64,000 nucleotides of DNA from Lachnospiraceae bacterium (GCA_910573755.1 CAJTBO010000025.1:1-64000), one strand, 5' to 3'; counted from the first letter of the stretch, positions 9,173 through 17,753 are shown. The notes: generated from the sequence alone by a model not told the origin. Numbers and translations are program-made.

Positions 9173-9294
9173 CCTCCTATTCCAGTTCCGCAGATGTCCT
9201 CCGCCACACCACAACAGAAAACGATTTTCTGCTGCTTCGCATCAGCAAACCGTTTTGGGCGCCTTCCGGACATCTGCTGATTCCAGTTCCGCAG
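9173..9294 (-). repeat. Hairpin repeat, family A copy 1 (ulaG-ulaC gap), carries the ulaC ribosome-binding site
   Basis: On the minus strand the element opens with CTGCGGAACTGGAA, forms a long stem (GCAGATGTCC at 9268-9277 pairing with GGACATCTGC at 9191-9200; inner AAAACG/CGTTTT) around a loop containing CTGATGCG..AGCAGCAG, and ends with CTGCGGAACTGGAATAGGAGG just before the start codon. The same order of blocks, with different but still complementary stems, occurs at 14331-14632 and 23698-23817. Confidence 0.8.
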
Positions 9295-9305
9295 TTTCCA
9301 AATCG

Positions 9306-10409
9306 TTACAGGCAGGAGCGGTACGGGATGTTCTGCGGTGCTTCAAAGCAGTCCTCGAACCCTCTTCTGTGATGGTAATAAATTTTATCCTTGTCCTGCG
9401 GATATACATATTTGCCGCCGACCTGCCAGAAGAACGGATGGAACTTGTACTCATTGCGGTCCTTTTTGAAATCATAGAGCAGTTTGATCTCTTCGCAGTC
9501 CGCCTGGAAATTCGTCCATACATCCCAGTGGATCGGAACGACAACCTTGCACTGCAGATTTTCCGCCATACGCAGCACATCGATGGAAGTCATCTTGTCC
9601 TGCATACCGATCGGATTCTCGCCGAAGGAACCGAAAGCCACATCAATATCGTAATCTTTACCATGTTTTGCAAAGTAGATAGAGAAATGGGAATCGCCCG
9701 AATGGTAGATGTTTCCGCCGGGTGTCTTCACAAGATAGTTGACAGCCTTATCATCCATATCGGTCGGGCATACGCCGGTCAGTTCTTCTCTGTCAGGACC
9801 TGTGGAATCCGTCGTTACGATACAGGTTCTGTCGAATGAATCCAGCGCAATGATCTCGATATCCTTGATCTTGATCGAATCGCCGGGTTTTACCGTGATG
9901 CAGCGATCTTCCGGAACGCCCCATTTTACCCATGTCTCCACAGATTTTTTCGGTCCGATGAAAGGAACCGGGATCACATTGCCCTTATCATCCGTTGTGG
10001 TCATACCGCTCTGCAGGACATGCGCCGCCCACTCTGCAGACATATGGTCCTGATGATAATGAGTAGCCAGAACCGCGTCCACCTGTTTGAAAGCAAAGGG
10101 ATCGATCACAAACGGCACGTTACGCAGATTCGGCTGCATAGCCCTTCCGCCGCACATATTCGCCATCTGATGACCGACTTTCATCTTTCCGTCGCCATGT
10201 GTTCTCTTTCCGTTCCCGCACCAGAGATCGATGGTAATGTTAGCACCGCCCGGTGTCTTAAACCATACGCCGGTACAGCCAAGCCACCACATCGCTACAT
10301 TGCCCGGCTCAACAACTTCATTTTCAATGTCCTCCACGAGCCAGGTACCCCACTCCGGGAAAGTTGACATGATCCAGCTCTCCCTTGTGATTTCGTCAAT
10401 TTTGCTCAT
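9306..10409 (-). CDS. ulaG: L-ascorbate-6-phosphate lactonase
   Basis: A 367-aa metallo-beta-lactamase-fold enzyme that opens the lactone ring of L-ascorbate-6-P to give 3-keto-L-gulonate-6-P. From memory it tracks E. coli UlaG along its full length: start [20 protein letters not shown], the metal motif ATHYHQDHM (H117, H119, D121, H122), [37 protein letters not shown] and the C-terminal [10 protein letters not shown]. It is the first gene of the ula operon, preceded by AGGAGGG and an AT-rich promoter region. Confidence 0.95.
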   Translation of the reverse strand: MSKIDEITRESWIMSTFPEWGTWLVEDIENEVVEPGNVAMWWLGCTGVWFKTPGGANITIDLWCGNGKRTHGDGKMKVGHQMANMCGGRAMQPNLRNVPFVIDPFAFKQVDAVLATHYHQDHMSAEWAAHVLQSGMTTTDDKGNVIPVPFIGPKKSVETWVKWGVPEDRCITVKPGDSIKIKDIEIIALDSFDRTCIVTTDSTGPDREELTGVCPTDMDDKAVNYLVKTPGGNIYHSGDSHFSIYFAKHGKDYDIDVAFGSFGENPIGMQDKMTSIDVLRMAENLQCKVVVPIHWDVWTNFQADCEEIKLLYDFKKDRNEYKFHPFFWQVGGKYVYPQDKDKIYYHHRRGFEDCFEAPQNIPYRSCL

Positions 10410-10483
10410 AAAACCCTCCTTTTTCCTTTTAAAACATTCATATAATTCATATAAATTTTCAATTATATGTTTTATTAGATTTA

Positions 10484-10511
10484 ATTATAACATAAAAAAC
10501 AGTTTAATCAA
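10484..10511 (-). promoter_or_regulatory. Sigma-A promoter of the ula operon
   Basis: On the minus strand TTGATT (10506-10511), a 16-bp spacer and a perfect TATAAT (10484-10489) lie about 75 bp upstream of ulaG in a very AT-rich stretch. Confidence 0.65.
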
Positions 10512-10564
10512 CCTTATTATATGAACTTTTCGCAATTTTATGCATGTTTTTAATTTTTTACGGT

Positions 10565-10596
10565 TTGCACAAATTGAATAGTATCATTTTGTGCAA
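10565..10596. promoter_or_regulatory. 9-bp inverted repeat, candidate DeoR/UlaR operator
   Basis: TTGCACAAA (10565-10573) and TTTGTGCAA (10588-10596) form a perfect dyad separated by 14 bp, about 55 bp upstream of the ula -35 box. The dyad and its position suit a sugar-responsive operator; assignment to the operon's DeoR protein is inference. Confidence 0.5.
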
Positions 10597-10617
10597 TTTA
10601 TACAGGAGCAATACAGT

Positions 10618-10716
10618 ATGCCCCGCCGGAGCGCAAATAATACATTTTATGACAAAATATCCCTGAACATTTCAATTTTTAAAGCTGAATCGGAAAACTG
10701 TCTTGGCTGCTTATAG
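10618..10716 (+). CDS. Possible 32-aa small protein, divergent from ula
   Basis: An ATG preceded by AGGAG at a 10-base spacing opens a 32-codon frame ending ...SENCLGCL. A TTGAAT/TTTATA promoter-like pair overlaps the inverted repeat upstream. No family is recognised. It could be a chance frame in an otherwise empty 438-bp intergenic region (10410-10847). Confidence 0.2.
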   Translation: MPRRSANNTFYDKISLNISIFKAESENCLGCL

Positions 10717-10802
10717 CCTATGCCCTTCTCAAAAAAAGAAAACTTTATAAATCCTGCCGCTGAAACTGTCTATGACGGATCTTGTCCGGTAGAAACACCA
10801 AA

Positions 10803-10830
10803 ACGGACCGCATCTCCCGATACGATCCGT
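10803..10830 (-). terminator. Terminator of the TTT/sialate-type operon
   Basis: On the minus strand a hairpin with arms ACGGA/TCCGT plus inner GA..TC pairing is followed by TTTTGGTGTTT, 20-45 bp past the stop of the YhcH-like gene. Confidence 0.5.
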
Positions 10831-10847
10831 CTTTCATGCCTGCCGTC

Positions 10848-11312
10848 TCAGCCTGCCAATATTTTAAATACGATCTTCTCCACTTTTTCGGTGTCTTCTC
10901 CGCAGCGGATGCAGGGCATATGTGCATCCTGCGGCTCATAACAGGCAAACATGCCTGCCGCCAGGACAATCCCTCCCTTATCGGGCCGCCCTTCATAAAA
11001 AATAATATCCTTTTCCCGGCTCTGATCTTCCGCTATCGTAAGTTCCTCCGCCAGATCATAAAAGATCGTCTCCCTTCCGCTCAACACAAACTGCAGATCG
11101 GCATATGCCCTGTGGGATTCCATACGTCCCTCTTCCTTCGGCTTTGTCTCATAATATTGCATCAGAGCATATAGCCTGTTATCCGCAAGCAGATCATAAC
11201 GTCCTGCCGGCAGAAATTCCCTGCTGCATTTTTCGATAAACTCCATTATCGCTTCCGCATATTCCTTAAACTGCGGATACCTTCTGATATTTTTGATATG
11301 ATCAACTATCAT
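10848..11312 (-). CDS. YhcH/YjgK/YiaL (NanQ-like) cupin, probable sugar-acid anomerase
   Basis: A 154-aa protein of the DUF386 beta-barrel family. Recognisable blocks are the start MIVDHIKNI, GRYDLLADNRLYALMQYYETKP, the metal-site motif ESHRAYADLQFVLSG and the C-terminal HMPCI. Family members such as E. coli NanQ accelerate mutarotation of sialic acid, and relatives occur in many keto-sugar-acid operons. It is the last gene of the operon, 5 bp after tctA, which fits an accessory role on the transported substrate. Confidence 0.85.
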   Translation of the reverse strand: MIVDHIKNIRRYPQFKEYAEAIMEFIEKCSREFLPAGRYDLLADNRLYALMQYYETKPKEEGRMESHRAYADLQFVLSGRETIFYDLAEELTIAEDQSREKDIIFYEGRPDKGGIVLAAGMFACYEPQDAHMPCIRCGEDTEKVEKIVFKILAG

Positions 11313-11317
11313 CCCGA

Positions 11318-12832
11318 TTACCCTTTCCGGTTCTCTTTCCTGTTTTTCCAGATCTTTTTCACTGTCTGCCCATAGAGCGGCGACATCAGCGACAAAACCG
11401 AGATCAGCAAAAAGATCAGGCAGATCGGCCTTGTAAAGAAAATAGAGAAGCTTCCTTTACTCATCATCAGCGCGCCGCTGAAATTCTGTTCCGCCGTCCC
11501 TCCGAGGATAATGCCGAGAATGATGGCGGACATCGAAAACTGTGTCTTGTTCATAAAATAACCGAGAATGCCGAAAAATACCATCACATACACATCCGTC
11601 ATGGAATGATTATAGGAGTAGGTCCCCACAAAAGTCATCATAAAAATTACAGGGATCAATATTTCCTTCGGCACGTTCACCACTCTGGAAAACACCCTGA
11701 TCAGTGAAAAACCAAAGCATCCCATCACAATGTTTGCCAAAAGCAGCCCCAGAAATATCGTGTACACCTGCATCGGTTGGTTTGTAAAGAGCAAAGGCCC
11801 CGGTGCGATTCCCTGCACCATCAACGCGCCCAGCAAAATAGCCGTTGCGCCGTCGCCGGGAATTCCCAGCGTCAGCATCGGGATCATGGCGCCGCCCGAT
11901 ACCGCGTTATTGCCGGATTCCGGCGCGACGATGCCTTCCGGCTCCCCGTTTCCGAAATTCTCTTTATATTTTGACCACTTTTTCGCCTGGTCATAACAGA
12001 TAAAAGAAGAGATATCCCCGCCGGTTCCCGGAATACAGCCTATAAAGGTACCTATCAGCGAAGAACGAAACAGCGTCACCATCACCCGTTTCAGATCGCT
12101 GAAGGGCGGAAATACCCTGTCTATCTTTACATCTTTTTTCTCATATTTTTCGTCATAACAGCTTTCCACGGACGAGAGTACCTGTGAAAAAGCAAATACA
12201 CCGATCAGCACCGGAATAAAAGAGATCCCGCCGATCAGATAAGTGGAATCAAACGTAAAACGCATTTTCCCTGTCATCGCGTCTATGCCGATGGTTCCGA
12301 TAAACAATCCCAGAGCCCCGCCCATAAGTCCCTTCAGCACAGAACCAGAGGACACGCTGGTAATGATGCTGATACCAAAAAGAGCCAGTGCAAAATATTC
12401 CGCTTTGGAAAAGGTCAGCGCCACCTTCGCAAGCTGAGGTGCAAAGATCATCAGGCATATGGCCGAAAATACGCCGCCGAACATGCTTCCCATTGTGGAA
12501 AGCCCTAAAGCCCGTCCCGGCTGCCCCATTTTATTTGCCATCGGATAGCCGTCCAGCGTTGTCGCGGCGGATGCCGGCGTGCCGGGCGTATTTAAAAGAA
12601 TCGCGGAAATGCTGCCGCCGTAGATCGCGCCGCAGTATACGCCCAGCAGCATGATGATACCCTGTACGCCGTCAAAAGCAAATGTCAGCGGATACAAAAG
12701 CGCAATTCCCATATTTACGGAAAGCCCCGGCATCGCCCCGATCAGAATGCCGGCACCCGTTCCCACGATCAGAAGCAGCAAAGTCATCGGAGATGCCGCA
12801 CTGGCGATCGCCGCTGCTATATTATTCAACAT
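11318..12832 (-). CDS. tctA: Tripartite tricarboxylate transporter, large permease TctA
   Basis: A 504-aa integral membrane protein with about 12 segments and the TctA signatures GAMPGLSVNMGIALLYPLTF, YCGAIYGGSISAILLNTPGTPASAATTLDGYPMA and GCIPGTGGDISSFICYDQAKKWSK. It forms the sodium- or proton-coupled channel of a TTT system and works with TctB and the binding protein TctC. Substrates of the family range from citrate to other carboxylates; the sialidase- and aldolase-type neighbours suggest a sugar acid here. Confidence 0.93.
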   Translation of the reverse strand: MLNNIAAAIASAASPMTLLLLIVGTGAGILIGAMPGLSVNMGIALLYPLTFAFDGVQGIIMLLGVYCGAIYGGSISAILLNTPGTPASAATTLDGYPMANKMGQPGRALGLSTMGSMFGGVFSAICLMIFAPQLAKVALTFSKAEYFALALFGISIITSVSSGSVLKGLMGGALGLFIGTIGIDAMTGKMRFTFDSTYLIGGISFIPVLIGVFAFSQVLSSVESCYDEKYEKKDVKIDRVFPPFSDLKRVMVTLFRSSLIGTFIGCIPGTGGDISSFICYDQAKKWSKYKENFGNGEPEGIVAPESGNNAVSGGAMIPMLTLGIPGDGATAILLGALMVQGIAPGPLLFTNQPMQVYTIFLGLLLANIVMGCFGFSLIRVFSRVVNVPKEILIPVIFMMTFVGTYSYNHSMTDVYVMVFFGILGYFMNKTQFSMSAIILGIILGGTAEQNFSGALMMSKGSFSIFFTRPICLIFLLISVLSLMSPLYGQTVKKIWKNRKENRKG

Positions 12833-12844
12833 TTCATCTCCTCC

Positions 12845-13315
12845 TTACATAAAAAACGGTTCCGGAAGCTTTGTACCCAGAATCAGGCTGAAAATAACAT
12901 AGATAGCAGCAAGTGCAACGACCGTGACGATCGCTGTTTTCTTTTTATTCCTCTCACCCAGCACCCACATCAGCGCCGGAATCAGTATCAGCCCGGAAAT
13001 GTAAAGCCCCAGCACATTAAGGAGCAGACAATAGACAACCATGATGCCCATTACCAGATAGACTCTCCTGTTTGCCGGAAGTCCCAGTACCACTTCCATC
13101 TCTTCATATTTTTTTCTGTTTACCAAGGTCATGACAAGCAGAATAAGCGCCGCACCGACCATGATGCCGCCTGTGATGGCTGGCCAGGTACCGGCGGAAA
13201 TACCGCCCTCCTCTTTAAAACCTATGCCCAGTCCGGCTGAGAGTGCCCAGATGGCAACTCCCAGCACCGCCGCTACAGCCGATATGACATAGTTACACTT
13301 TTTCATATTGACCAT
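12845..13315 (-). CDS. tctB: Tripartite tricarboxylate transporter, small subunit TctB
   Basis: A 156-aa protein with four predicted membrane helices in the usual TctB spacing (residues 8-26, 43-62, 81-115, 125-147) and a basic loop NRKKYEEME. It sits between tctC and tctA as in most TTT operons. The start is ambiguous between ATGs at 13315 and 13306; GAGGTGATC upstream fits either. Confidence 0.85.
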   Translation of the reverse strand: MVNMKKCNYVISAVAAVLGVAIWALSAGLGIGFKEEGGISAGTWPAITGGIMVGAALILLVMTLVNRKKYEEMEVVLGLPANRRVYLVMGIMVVYCLLLNVLGLYISGLILIPALMWVLGERNKKKTAIVTVVALAAIYVIFSLILGTKLPEPFFM

Positions 13316-13351
13316 ACATGATCACCTCATCATAATTTATAGTCTTACCGA

Positions 13352-14320
13352 TCACTCAGCAAATTCAATGGTTTCAAATACTTTTTTATACATCTCGTAG
13401 TCGTCCGCCATAACCTGATATGCATCATCCCCGATATAATCCAGAGGCTCGATACCCTGAGAGAGGAAATATTCCTTGCATTCCTCGGACTCCATCGCCG
13501 CTTTTGCCGCATTTCTCAAAGCCGTCAGGCTCTCTTCATCCAGTCCCTTCGGTGCAACCAGCGCTGCCCACGCCCGAACTACCAGATCATGGCCCTCCTC
13601 TTTGAATGTCGGAACCTCCGGAAGCAGTGTCATACGATCTTCGCTCATAACGCCCAGACATTTCAAAGTTCCTGCTTCGATCTGTGTCATAAAACTCGAA
13701 GGATCCGCCAGTGTGGCGTCAATGTGTCCGCCGGTGATCGCTGCCGCAATGTCAGCCGTCCCGTTAGGATACGGAATATGTGACACGGTTATGCCGTACT
13801 CCTGCTCCACCAGATATGTTGCGATATCCCAGATAGCGCCCGCGCCCGAATTGCCGACCTGTACCGCACCGGGATTTTCCTGACAGTATGCCACAAACTC
13901 ATCGATGCTGTTGTAGGGTGCATCCGCCTGAACGATCAGCGCTGCCGGCGCGCCGATGGGCATTGCGATAGCGTCAAAGCTTTCATAGGTCAACTCTGTC
14001 TTCCCCTGAAAACAGAACATATCAAGCTCCACTGTTACCGCTCCCAATACATAGCCGTCCGGATCCGCTTCCGCTGTCTGCACCATACCGGTAATGCCGC
14101 CGCCGTCCGGATTGTTGGTCACATTAAATTTTGCGCCTTCAAAGTTTTTCTCCATATAGGTCAAAAGTCCTCTGGTGGAAGTATCCGTTCCGCCGCCTGC
14201 TCCTTTTGGCACGATCACCTCGATATCATCGCTCGGATAAGCGCCCTTTGCGCCGCAGCCGGTCAGCAGAGCCGCACCCAATACAATAGATAATAATACT
14301 GCTGTTATTTTTTTGCACAT
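13352..14320 (-). CDS. tctC: TTT system substrate-binding lipoprotein TctC (Bug family)
   Basis: A 322-aa binding protein starting MCKKITAVLLS with a lipobox (LLTGCG) and then the Bug/TctC pattern IEVIVPKGAGGGTDTSTRGL, NNPDGGG, AIMPIGAPAALIV-like and AIWDIATYLVEQEYG. The ATG at 14320 follows AGGAGGAAAAATATA; the open frame continues upstream through a repeat array, but that part cannot be a leader peptide of a lipoprotein. Its ribosome-binding site is the last part of family A repeats. It is the first transporter gene after the lyase. Confidence 0.92.
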   Translation of the reverse strand: MCKKITAVLLSIVLGAALLTGCGAKGAYPSDDIEVIVPKGAGGGTDTSTRGLLTYMEKNFEGAKFNVTNNPDGGGITGMVQTAEADPDGYVLGAVTVELDMFCFQGKTELTYESFDAIAMPIGAPAALIVQADAPYNSIDEFVAYCQENPGAVQVGNSGAGAIWDIATYLVEQEYGITVSHIPYPNGTADIAAAITGGHIDATLADPSSFMTQIEAGTLKCLGVMSEDRMTLLPEVPTFKEEGHDLVVRAWAALVAPKGLDEESLTALRNAAKAAMESEECKEYFLSQGIEPLDYIGDDAYQVMADDYEMYKKVFETIEFAE

Positions 14321-14330
14321 TATATTTTTC

Positions 14331-14632
14331 CTCCTATTCCAGTTCCGCATGCGCACTTCCAGTACACCACACTTTAAGAGAATTTCCTGCTTCTTACGCA
14401 TCAGTAAATTCTCTTGTGCACTGTACGTGCGCCTGCTGTTTTCCAGTTCCGCATGCGCACTTCCAGTACACCACACCTTAAGAGAATTTCCTGCTTCTTA
14501 CGCATCAGTAAATTCTCTTGTGCACTGTACGTGCGCCTGCTGTTTTCCAGTTCCGCATGCGCACTGCATCGGCACATACTGTTTTCAGTTCCGCATGCGC
14601 ACTGCATCGGCACATACTGTTTTCAGTTCCTC
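14331..14632 (-). repeat. Tandem array of family A hairpin repeats between the lyase and tctC
   Basis: Read on the minus strand: two short units of about 38 bases (GCGGAACTGAAAACAG, then ATGTGC...GTGCGCAT hairpin), two nearly identical long units of about 110 bases (stem AGAGAATTT/AAATTCTCT around a loop with CTGATGCG..AGAAGCAGG, outer GCGCAC/GTGCGC), and a final GCGGAACTGGAATAGGAGG that is the tctC ribosome-binding site. The stop codon of the lyase gene lies within the first unit (AGGAACTGA). Confidence 0.85.
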
Positions 14633-15546
14633 AGATATTGTTCTTCCAGTTTTCCGGTGATGCGCCGAAGGACTTCCATCTCTTTCCGGAAAGTTTCCGT
14701 CAGCAGCGTGTTCTTCTTTGTTCTGGTGACGGTGGTCATGGCAACGCCCTCACCGTTCAGATAATATTTTGCATTCACCGGATAACACTGGTATTCGATC
14801 AGTGCACAGAGTGTCAGCATATCCGCAAGTTCTTCCATCCCCTGCTTCCCATAATCCGCTGTCAGACGGCTGTAAAGGCCGCACTGCATATTCGCCATAA
14901 CGCCGCTGTAGCCCGCCGCGCCTGCCTTCAAGGATTCCAGCAATGTTGCGGTATTGGCATTATAGAGTTTTAAATTTGTCCCTCTGCACACCTCCAGCTT
15001 ATCCAGAATATTCTGGATATCGCAGCTGGTATCCTTCAGGAAATAAAAGCGCCCTGTCTGCGCACACCATGCCGTCATTTCTTTGGTAAGCACCCGCTTA
15101 TAAGGATAAGGGCATTCATAAAATCCCAGTTTAATATCTTCCGGCAGTTCTGCCAGCAGCTTCTTCAGGTTTGCGAGCCATACCTCATCGCTCTCATCCT
15201 GCCCTGCAAGACGGTTTGTGATCATGATCACCGCATCCACACCAGTCTCTGCGATCCTCCTCAGTTCCTCCGCCTGCTCCGCAAATCCGTCGGAAATATG
15301 TCCCGATGCAATAACAGGAACTCTTCCTGCCGCTTTTTCTTTCACAAACCCGGCAATTTTGATCCGCTCCTCCAGAGACAAAAAGAACATCTCACTGGAC
15401 TGGCACACCGCAAAAAGGCCCGAAACCCCGTTATCAATATACCATTCGATCAATCTCTCCAACGCCGGATAATCCACCTGCCCTTCCTCCGTAAAGGGTG
15501 TCAGCATAACCGGCCACACACCGCCTGAAAATTGATTTTCTGCCAT
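14623..15546 (-). CDS. DapA/NanA-family class I aldolase (sugar-acid lyase), substrate unknown
   Basis: A 307-aa TIM-barrel of the dihydrodipicolinate synthase/N-acetylneuraminate lyase superfamily. The Schiff-base lysine lies in FLKDTSCD, the catalytic tyrosine in FYECPYPYK, and the loop that is GxTGE in DapA or NAL reads CQSSEMFFLSLEER. The deviating loop argues against both DapA and a canonical NanA, so cleavage of another keto-acid sugar is likely. The partner genes (sialidase fold, TTT transporter, NanQ-like anomerase) support sugar-acid catabolism. The stop codon overlaps the family A array. Confidence 0.85.
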   Translation of the reverse strand: MAENQFSGGVWPVMLTPFTEEGQVDYPALERLIEWYIDNGVSGLFAVCQSSEMFFLSLEERIKIAGFVKEKAAGRVPVIASGHISDGFAEQAEELRRIAETGVDAVIMITNRLAGQDESDEVWLANLKKLLAELPEDIKLGFYECPYPYKRVLTKEMTAWCAQTGRFYFLKDTSCDIQNILDKLEVCRGTNLKLYNANTATLLESLKAGAAGYSGVMANMQCGLYSRLTADYGKQGMEELADMLTLCALIEYQCYPVNAKYYLNGEGVAMTTVTRTKKNTLLTETFRKEMEVLRRITGKLEEQYLRN

Positions 15547-15549
15547 TTT

Positions 15550-16575
15550 CTACACCTCCTTTCTTAAAAACCTCCAAAATGCAATTGATTTTCTGTCAAA
15601 AGTATATGAAACATATAACTTTTTTCCGTCCGCTATGATCGAAGGATAGGAATATTCCCCGTCCGTGTCTTCCAGCACCGCCTCTTCCTGCCATGATGCC
15701 CCGTTGTCCGAAGACGAAAGAAGTACGAGCGGCGTTCTCTTTCCCCAGTTTTCTCCAACCGGATTCATACAGAGTATCAATACGCCGTCACTGCACCTCA
15801 CCACATCGATACCGCTGTTATTATTGGGCAGTTTTGTGGGATAAGCGCTCCCCCAGCTTTTTCCGTAATCCTCGGAATCCGCGCGGTATATCCGTCCTTC
15901 GCTGCTGCGCAGCAGCATATGTACTTTTCCCGGACTGCTTTCCCAAAGCGTCGGCTGAATAACGCCCCTGCCGTAAAAGGACTGCTCGGAAACCTGTACC
16001 GTGCTGCCCGCCGCCGTATTTTCTCCGCCGTATGCCACCTCTATCCTGATCGGATCGCTGAGGTGAAAACTCTTACCGCCATCTTCCGACCTGTCCGCAT
16101 AAGCCGTCCAGATTCCCTCTTCCGTGGAAGTACCCGCCAGCATGCTCCCGTCCGATAAGGTGATCATCTTGCATCTTACGGGGCCTCTGCCGCCTCTGTC
16201 TCCCGGCACCAGTTCTTTTGCCTCGCCGAACGTCTCTCCGTAATCCTCTGATATCCGGCAGTTTGTATACCACCTGCTGATCCGGTTTCCCACCTTGTAC
16301 AGCAGCAGGACTTTTCCGTCCTGTCTCTGATATAAAACAGGATTCCAGTGCGCCTCCTTCGCATCATGCGCCGCCATCTGCGGAATGCTCCATTTCCCGT
16401 CCCGGCAGAGAGATTTCCAGATCGAGACATCCTCCGTTCCTTCCTTTTTTCCCGCAAACCACACTGCGCCGATAGCGCCGCTATCCATAAGGCAGATATT
16501 GGATGCATGGCAGATGTTCCCCTTTAAAAACGCCGGTTCAAATATCAGTTCTTTTTTTCCTTCACCCAGATACAT
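15550..16575 (-). CDS. Cytosolic sialidase-fold (BNR/Asp-box) protein
   Basis: About 341 aa from the ATG at 16575 (AAAGGA upstream; the open frame runs to 16635 without conserved sequence). Four Asp-box motifs are visible: SEDYGETF, SEDGGKSF, SEDYGKSW and SSDNGASW, giving a six-bladed propeller. An early HASNICLM block resembles the arginine-triad region, and there are later arginines (GRGPVRCKMI, GRGVIQPT). No signal peptide or anchor is present, so it acts inside the cell on an imported substrate. It begins the operon and overlaps nothing, 3 bp before the lyase. It may be a hydrolase or lyase on a glycoside taken up by the TTT transporter; a true sialidase activity is not established. Confidence 0.8.
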   Translation of the reverse strand: MYLGEGKKELIFEPAFLKGNICHASNICLMDSGAIGAVWFAGKKEGTEDVSIWKSLCRDGKWSIPQMAAHDAKEAHWNPVLYQRQDGKVLLLYKVGNRISRWYTNCRISEDYGETFGEAKELVPGDRGGRGPVRCKMITLSDGSMLAGTSTEEGIWTAYADRSEDGGKSFHLSDPIRIEVAYGGENTAAGSTVQVSEQSFYGRGVIQPTLWESSPGKVHMLLRSSEGRIYRADSEDYGKSWGSAYPTKLPNNNSGIDVVRCSDGVLILCMNPVGENWGKRTPLVLLSSSDNGASWQEEAVLEDTDGEYSYPSIIADGKKLYVSYTFDRKSIAFWRFLRKEV

Positions 16576-16732
16576 TTCCGTTTTCCTTTCTCCGAGACCG
16601 CCTTTCCTGATAAAACAAGAATAATACATTATCATCTGTTACGCTTTCAAAATGATCCGAAGTACGATTTTATACTTTTTTATTGTTTTTATCCAAAAAA
16701 TATGAAATAATGGTCGAAACGGAGGAGATCAT

Positions 16733-17647
16733 ATGAAAGAAAGATATGAATTATTCGACAAATTTTCCTGGTCTAAGGAAAACAAGACCATCATATGGGA
16801 AAAGCACAAAATACCCGGCCTCAGAAATATAACCCACTGGAATTTTACAACCTCTCCCTCTCCGCTGATCATGCACTATCACTCCGACATCATCGAAATC
16901 CACTGCATGATCAAGGGACAGCGCCATACGCAGATCGAAAAGAACGGCTCCCTCGAAAGTTATACCTATGCAGGAAACGAAGTATTCCTTACCTTTCCCT
17001 TTGAGATCCACGGAAACAGCAGCCAGCCGCAGCTCCCCTGCGAATTTTACGCCTTTCAGATCAGTACCGGAAATCCCGATAACCTGCTGGGTCTGAACAA
17101 AGAATTCAGCAACATGCTCTGCCATACGCTCCTGCATCTTGGGCAGCGCCATTTCAGGACCGGAAACACACATATCCAGTATCTGCGCTCCGCCTTCAAT
17201 TTTTTCAGCGACATGACGCCGCAGTCCGTTAAGATCGGGGCGCAGTTCCTTGTATGTTTTCTGCTCAGCCTGCAGTTTCTGCCTCCTGTTTTTCACAGCG
17301 ATATCTACTCGCTCGATCCCAATATCGCCGCTTCCATATCCTGGCTGAACCAGAATATCCACGAGCCCATGCATCTGCAGAATCTTGCGGATATTTCAGG
17401 ATACTCCCTTTCCCATTTTAAGATCAAGTTCAAAAATGAAGTCGGCATTACACCCGCCGAGTATATTTCGCTGCAGAAACTGGAATATGCCAAAAAACAG
17501 CTTTTGGAAACCGATATCAGCATCACCAATCTGGCTTATTCCTTAGGATTTTCCTCCAGCAACTATTTCAGTTCCGTGTTTAAAAAATTTCTGGACTGCA
17601 CGCCGAAGGACTACCGGAAACGGCATCGAAACGTGAAACTCACATAA
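16733..17647 (+). CDS. AraC-family transcriptional regulator
   Basis: A 304-aa protein. The N-terminal half is a cupin sensor (MHYHSDIIEIHCMIKGQRHTQIE, then FLTFPFEIHGNS), and the C-terminal about 100 residues are the AraC double helix-turn-helix (MHLQNLADISGYSLSHFKIKFK, ITNLAYSLGFSSSNYFSSVFKK). GGAGGAG precedes the ATG. It is divergent from the sialidase-fold operon across a 157-bp AT-rich gap, so it most likely activates that operon when it binds the substrate. Confidence 0.9.
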   Translation: MKERYELFDKFSWSKENKTIIWEKHKIPGLRNITHWNFTTSPSPLIMHYHSDIIEIHCMIKGQRHTQIEKNGSLESYTYAGNEVFLTFPFEIHGNSSQPQLPCEFYAFQISTGNPDNLLGLNKEFSNMLCHTLLHLGQRHFRTGNTHIQYLRSAFNFFSDMTPQSVKIGAQFLVCFLLSLQFLPPVFHSDIYSLDPNIAASISWLNQNIHEPMHLQNLADISGYSLSHFKIKFKNEVGITPAEYISLQKLEYAKKQLLETDISITNLAYSLGFSSSNYFSSVFKKFLDCTPKDYRKRHRNVKLT

Positions 17648-17745
17648 GAAACTCACATTAGAAACACACATCAAGAACACACATTAGAAATTCACATTAG
17701 AAATTTTGATTAGAAACTCACATAAAACCCACATTAAGGAATTCA
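17638..17745. repeat. Degenerate tandem repeat after the AraC gene
   Basis: About eight imperfect copies of a 13-14 base unit (consensus CACATTAGAAACT) follow the AraC stop codon and end just before the flotillin terminator. This looks like slippage-derived repetition; it is non-coding. Confidence 0.6.
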
Positions 17746-17753
17746 TATAAAAA

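Noticed and set aside
8829-9839. 336-codon plus-strand frame over ulaC and ulaG
   Set aside because: It runs through two recognised genes and a hairpin repeat and has no family-like motif, so it is a mirror artefact.
13352-14476. Upstream-extended TctC start at 14476
   Set aside because: The extra 52 residues are translated hairpin repeat, and the lipoprotein signal peptide begins at 14320 behind a strong ribosome-binding site.
14331-14632. CRISPR array
   Set aside because: Repeats are themselves long hairpins in head-to-tail units with no unique spacers of constant length and no cas genes nearby.
17638-17745. CRISPR-like short repeats after the AraC gene
   Set aside because: The units are contiguous and degenerate with no spacers.
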